From: Gammaproteobacteria bacterium | GTDB taxonomy: Bacteria > Pseudomonadota > Gammaproteobacteria > Pseudomonadales > Azotimanducaceae | Direction: 5' to 3' | Assembly (NCBI GenBank): GCA_009840715.1 | Contig: VXNE01000401.1 | Span: forward strand, 2,834 to 18,067 | DNA length: 15,234 nt | Shown here: positions 13,821-15,234 of the stretch, in pieces | Position numbering within the stretch: position 1 is the first letter of the stretch | How the letters are laid out: each line of letters begins with the position of its first letter | Program-made: the position numbers and the translations under genes | The notes under the pieces: model-generated | What the model was told of the DNA's origin: nothing | The model's input: the letters and a program-made list of their open reading frames with translations, nothing else | Databases searched by the model: none

Positions 13821-15234
13821 CGCCCGGCCCGGACACGGGCCGGTCGCCCCTTTGACGAGAGAGACGAGCGAGACGGGAGACCTCTTCGAAGCGTCCAACG
13901 TACGCTACGTCTACGCGGTCAGCGAGCTGACCGCCGCGGCGCGCCTCGCGATCGAGGAGAGCTTCCCGGTCGTCTGGGTGGAAGGAGAGGTGTCGAACCT
14001 GCGCCGGCCGGGATCCGGCCACTGGTACTTCAGCCTCGCCGACGCCCGGGCGCAACTGCGGTGCGTGATGTTCGCGAGCCGCAACCGCTTCGTGCGCACC
14101 CGCGTCGCCGACGGCATGCGCGTCCTCGTCCGCTGCCGCCTGTCGCTGTACGAGAGCCGCGGCGAATTCCAGGGCATCGTCGATCACATCGAATCCGCCG
14201 GCGAGGGCGCCCTGCGGGCGGCATTCGACCAATTGCGCGGGAAGCTCGAGCGGGAAGGCCTGTTCGCCGCGGAGCGCAAGCGGCCGTTACCCGCATTGCC
14301 CAGACACGTCGGGGTCGTGAGCTCGCTGTCCGGGGCGGCCCTGCAGGACGTGCTCGCCGTGTTGCGACGACGCTTTCCATGCGTGGCGGTGACCTGCTTT
14401 CCGGTCGCCGTCCAGGGGCCTGAGGCCGTGTCGCAGATTGGCGCCGCCCTGGATCAGGCGCAGCGGGCCACCGAGCGGCCGGACCTGCTCCTGCTCACCC
14501 GCGGCGGCGGGTCCCTCGAAGACCTGGCGGCCTTCAACTCGGAAACCGTCGCCCGCCGCATCGCTGCATGCACGATCCCGGTGGTCTCGGCCGTCGGCCA
14601 CGAAGTGGACGTCACGATCGCCGACCTAGTCGCCGACCGGCGCGCCGCGACGCCCTCCGCGGCAGCGGAGCTCATCACCCCCGAGCGCGCGGACCTGGTC
14701 CGGCGGCTCGACGGATTCGAGACCCGGCTGTCCGGCCGCGTACTCGAGCGCATCGGCCTCGAGCGCGTGCGCCTGAAGGCCGCGTCGGCGCGGCTGGTGG
14801 ACCCCGTACGCGCGCTGGAACAGCAGATGCAGCGCGCGGACGACCTGCGCGAACGCCTCGGCCGCGCCATGGCGGAGCGCGTCGCCGCGCCCCGTGAACG
14901 ACTCGCGGCGACCCGCCGGCTGCTCTACCGTGCGAGCCCGGCCGTGGCCATCGACACTGCCCGGGAGCGTACTCGGCGCGGCCTCGACGCGCTCGGGGCA
15001 GGGGCGCGCCGCCGCGTGGACACCGCCCGTCGCGCCGTGAACGGGACGATGCGTACGCTGCACGCCGTGAGCCCCCTGGCGACGCTGGACCGGGGCTACG
15101 CGATCGTCTCGCGGCCCGACGGCACGCGCTGGGGGGTGGTAGTCGATGACGCCGGCGGCCTGGCGCCGGGCGAGCCTATCCATGCGCACCTGGCGTCCGG
15201 CACGGTCGCCGCCACCGTGGTTGAGACCCGCGTC
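13813..15234 (+). CDS. xseA: Exodeoxyribonuclease VII large subunit (3' end outside window)
   Basis: Catalytic subunit of exonuclease VII, which degrades single-stranded DNA from both ends with XseB. 474 codons are visible, open to the right edge. E. coli XseA has 456 residues, so only a few residues are probably missing. The N-terminal OB-fold begins around VYAVSELT (33–40) and has VEGEVSNL (56–63) and SGHWYFSLAD (68–77). The catalytic domain has GVVSSLSGAALQDV (167–180), RGGGSLEDL (230–238) and VGHEVDVTIADLVADRRAAT (261–280). A long Arg/Ala-rich coiled-coil region follows (about 290–415), then the conserved HAVSPLATLDRGYAI (417–431). The ATG lies inside the end of gene C (8-nt overlap) and adds about 25 residues before the fold. 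A TTG at 13852 is an alternative. No clear Shine-Dalgarno sequence precedes either. Confidence 0.96.
   Translation, partial: MRDARPGHGPVAPLTRETSETGDLFEASNVRYVYAVSELTAAARLAIEESFPVVWVEGEVSNLRRPGSGHWYFSLADARAQLRCVMFASRNRFVRTRVADGMRVLVRCRLSLYESRGEFQGIVDHIESAGEGALRAAFDQLRGKLEREGLFAAERKRPLPALPRHVGVVSSLSGAALQDVLAVLRRRFPCVAVTCFPVAVQGPEAVSQIGAALDQAQRATERPDLLLLTRGGGSLEDLAAFNSETVARRIAACTIPVVSAVGHEVDVTIADLVADRRAATPSAAAELITPERADLVRRLDGFETRLSGRVLERIGLERVRLKAASARLVDPVRALEQQMQRADDLRERLGRAMAERVAAPRERLAATRRLLYRASPAVAIDTARERTRRGLDALGAGARRRVDTARRAVNGTMRTLHAVSPLATLDRGYAIVSRPDGTRWGVVVDDAGGLAPGEPIHAHLASGTVAATVVETRV

Noticed and set aside
1..15234. CRISPR array, tRNA, rRNA, transposase or integrase
   Set aside because: I searched by eye on both strands and saw no short regularly spaced repeats, no cloverleaf or rRNA signature and no recombinase motifs. 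A covariance-model scan would be needed to exclude small RNAs.

Overview
The window is GC-rich DNA, densely packed with genes, and bacterial. It looks like a gammaproteobacterium or close relative. The evidence is a single-chain (long-form) PurL together with the gene set xseA – guaB – guaA – tadA – purL, which recalls the xseA/guaB divergent pair and the tadA/purL neighbourhood of Escherichia coli and many other Gammaproteobacteria. The species cannot be named from the sequence. An uncultured, possibly host-associated marine lineage would fit the expansion of PhyH-type dioxygenases, but that is inference.

Region 1 (1–8595, minus strand) is a housekeeping block read right to left: guaB (IMP dehydrogenase), guaA (GMP synthase), an alpha/beta hydrolase, a MATE-family exporter, tadA (tRNA adenosine deaminase) and purL (FGAM synthase, cut off by the left edge). 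A good sigma70-like promoter (TTTACA–17–TAAAAT) lies in front of guaB. From guaA to tadA the genes overlap by 10, 1 and 1 nt, and tadA and purL are 7 nt apart, so the block is probably one operon. guaB and guaA make GMP from IMP and purL acts earlier in IMP synthesis. The hydrolase and exporter are extra members of unknown substrate.

Region 2 (about 8620–13812) is an accessory insert where guaB and xseA would otherwise lie back to back. It holds an AAA ATPase with a DUF4143-type C-terminal half (minus), with its own promoter, a 27-bp palindrome between promoter and start codon, and a hairpin after its stop. Next comes one PhyH-type Fe(II)/2-oxoglutarate dioxygenase (minus), then a divergent array of three more PhyH-type genes (plus), called A, B and C here.

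The most striking feature is in that array. A 937-bp segment (3' half of A, intergenic spacer, 5' half of C) is tandemly duplicated with no difference that I could find. The middle gene B is therefore an in-frame chimera with the first half of C and the second half of A, and its predicted iron ligands are intact. The 8-bp sequence AACCTGTC is shared at the crossover point. This is the expected product of unequal crossing over between paralogues, or else an assembly artefact that needs excluding.

Region 3 (13813–15234, plus) is xseA (exonuclease VII large subunit). Its predicted start overlaps the end of dioxygenase C by 8 nt, and it runs off the right edge. No tRNA, rRNA, CRISPR array or transposase gene was seen, and no stretch longer than 300 bases lacks a gene.
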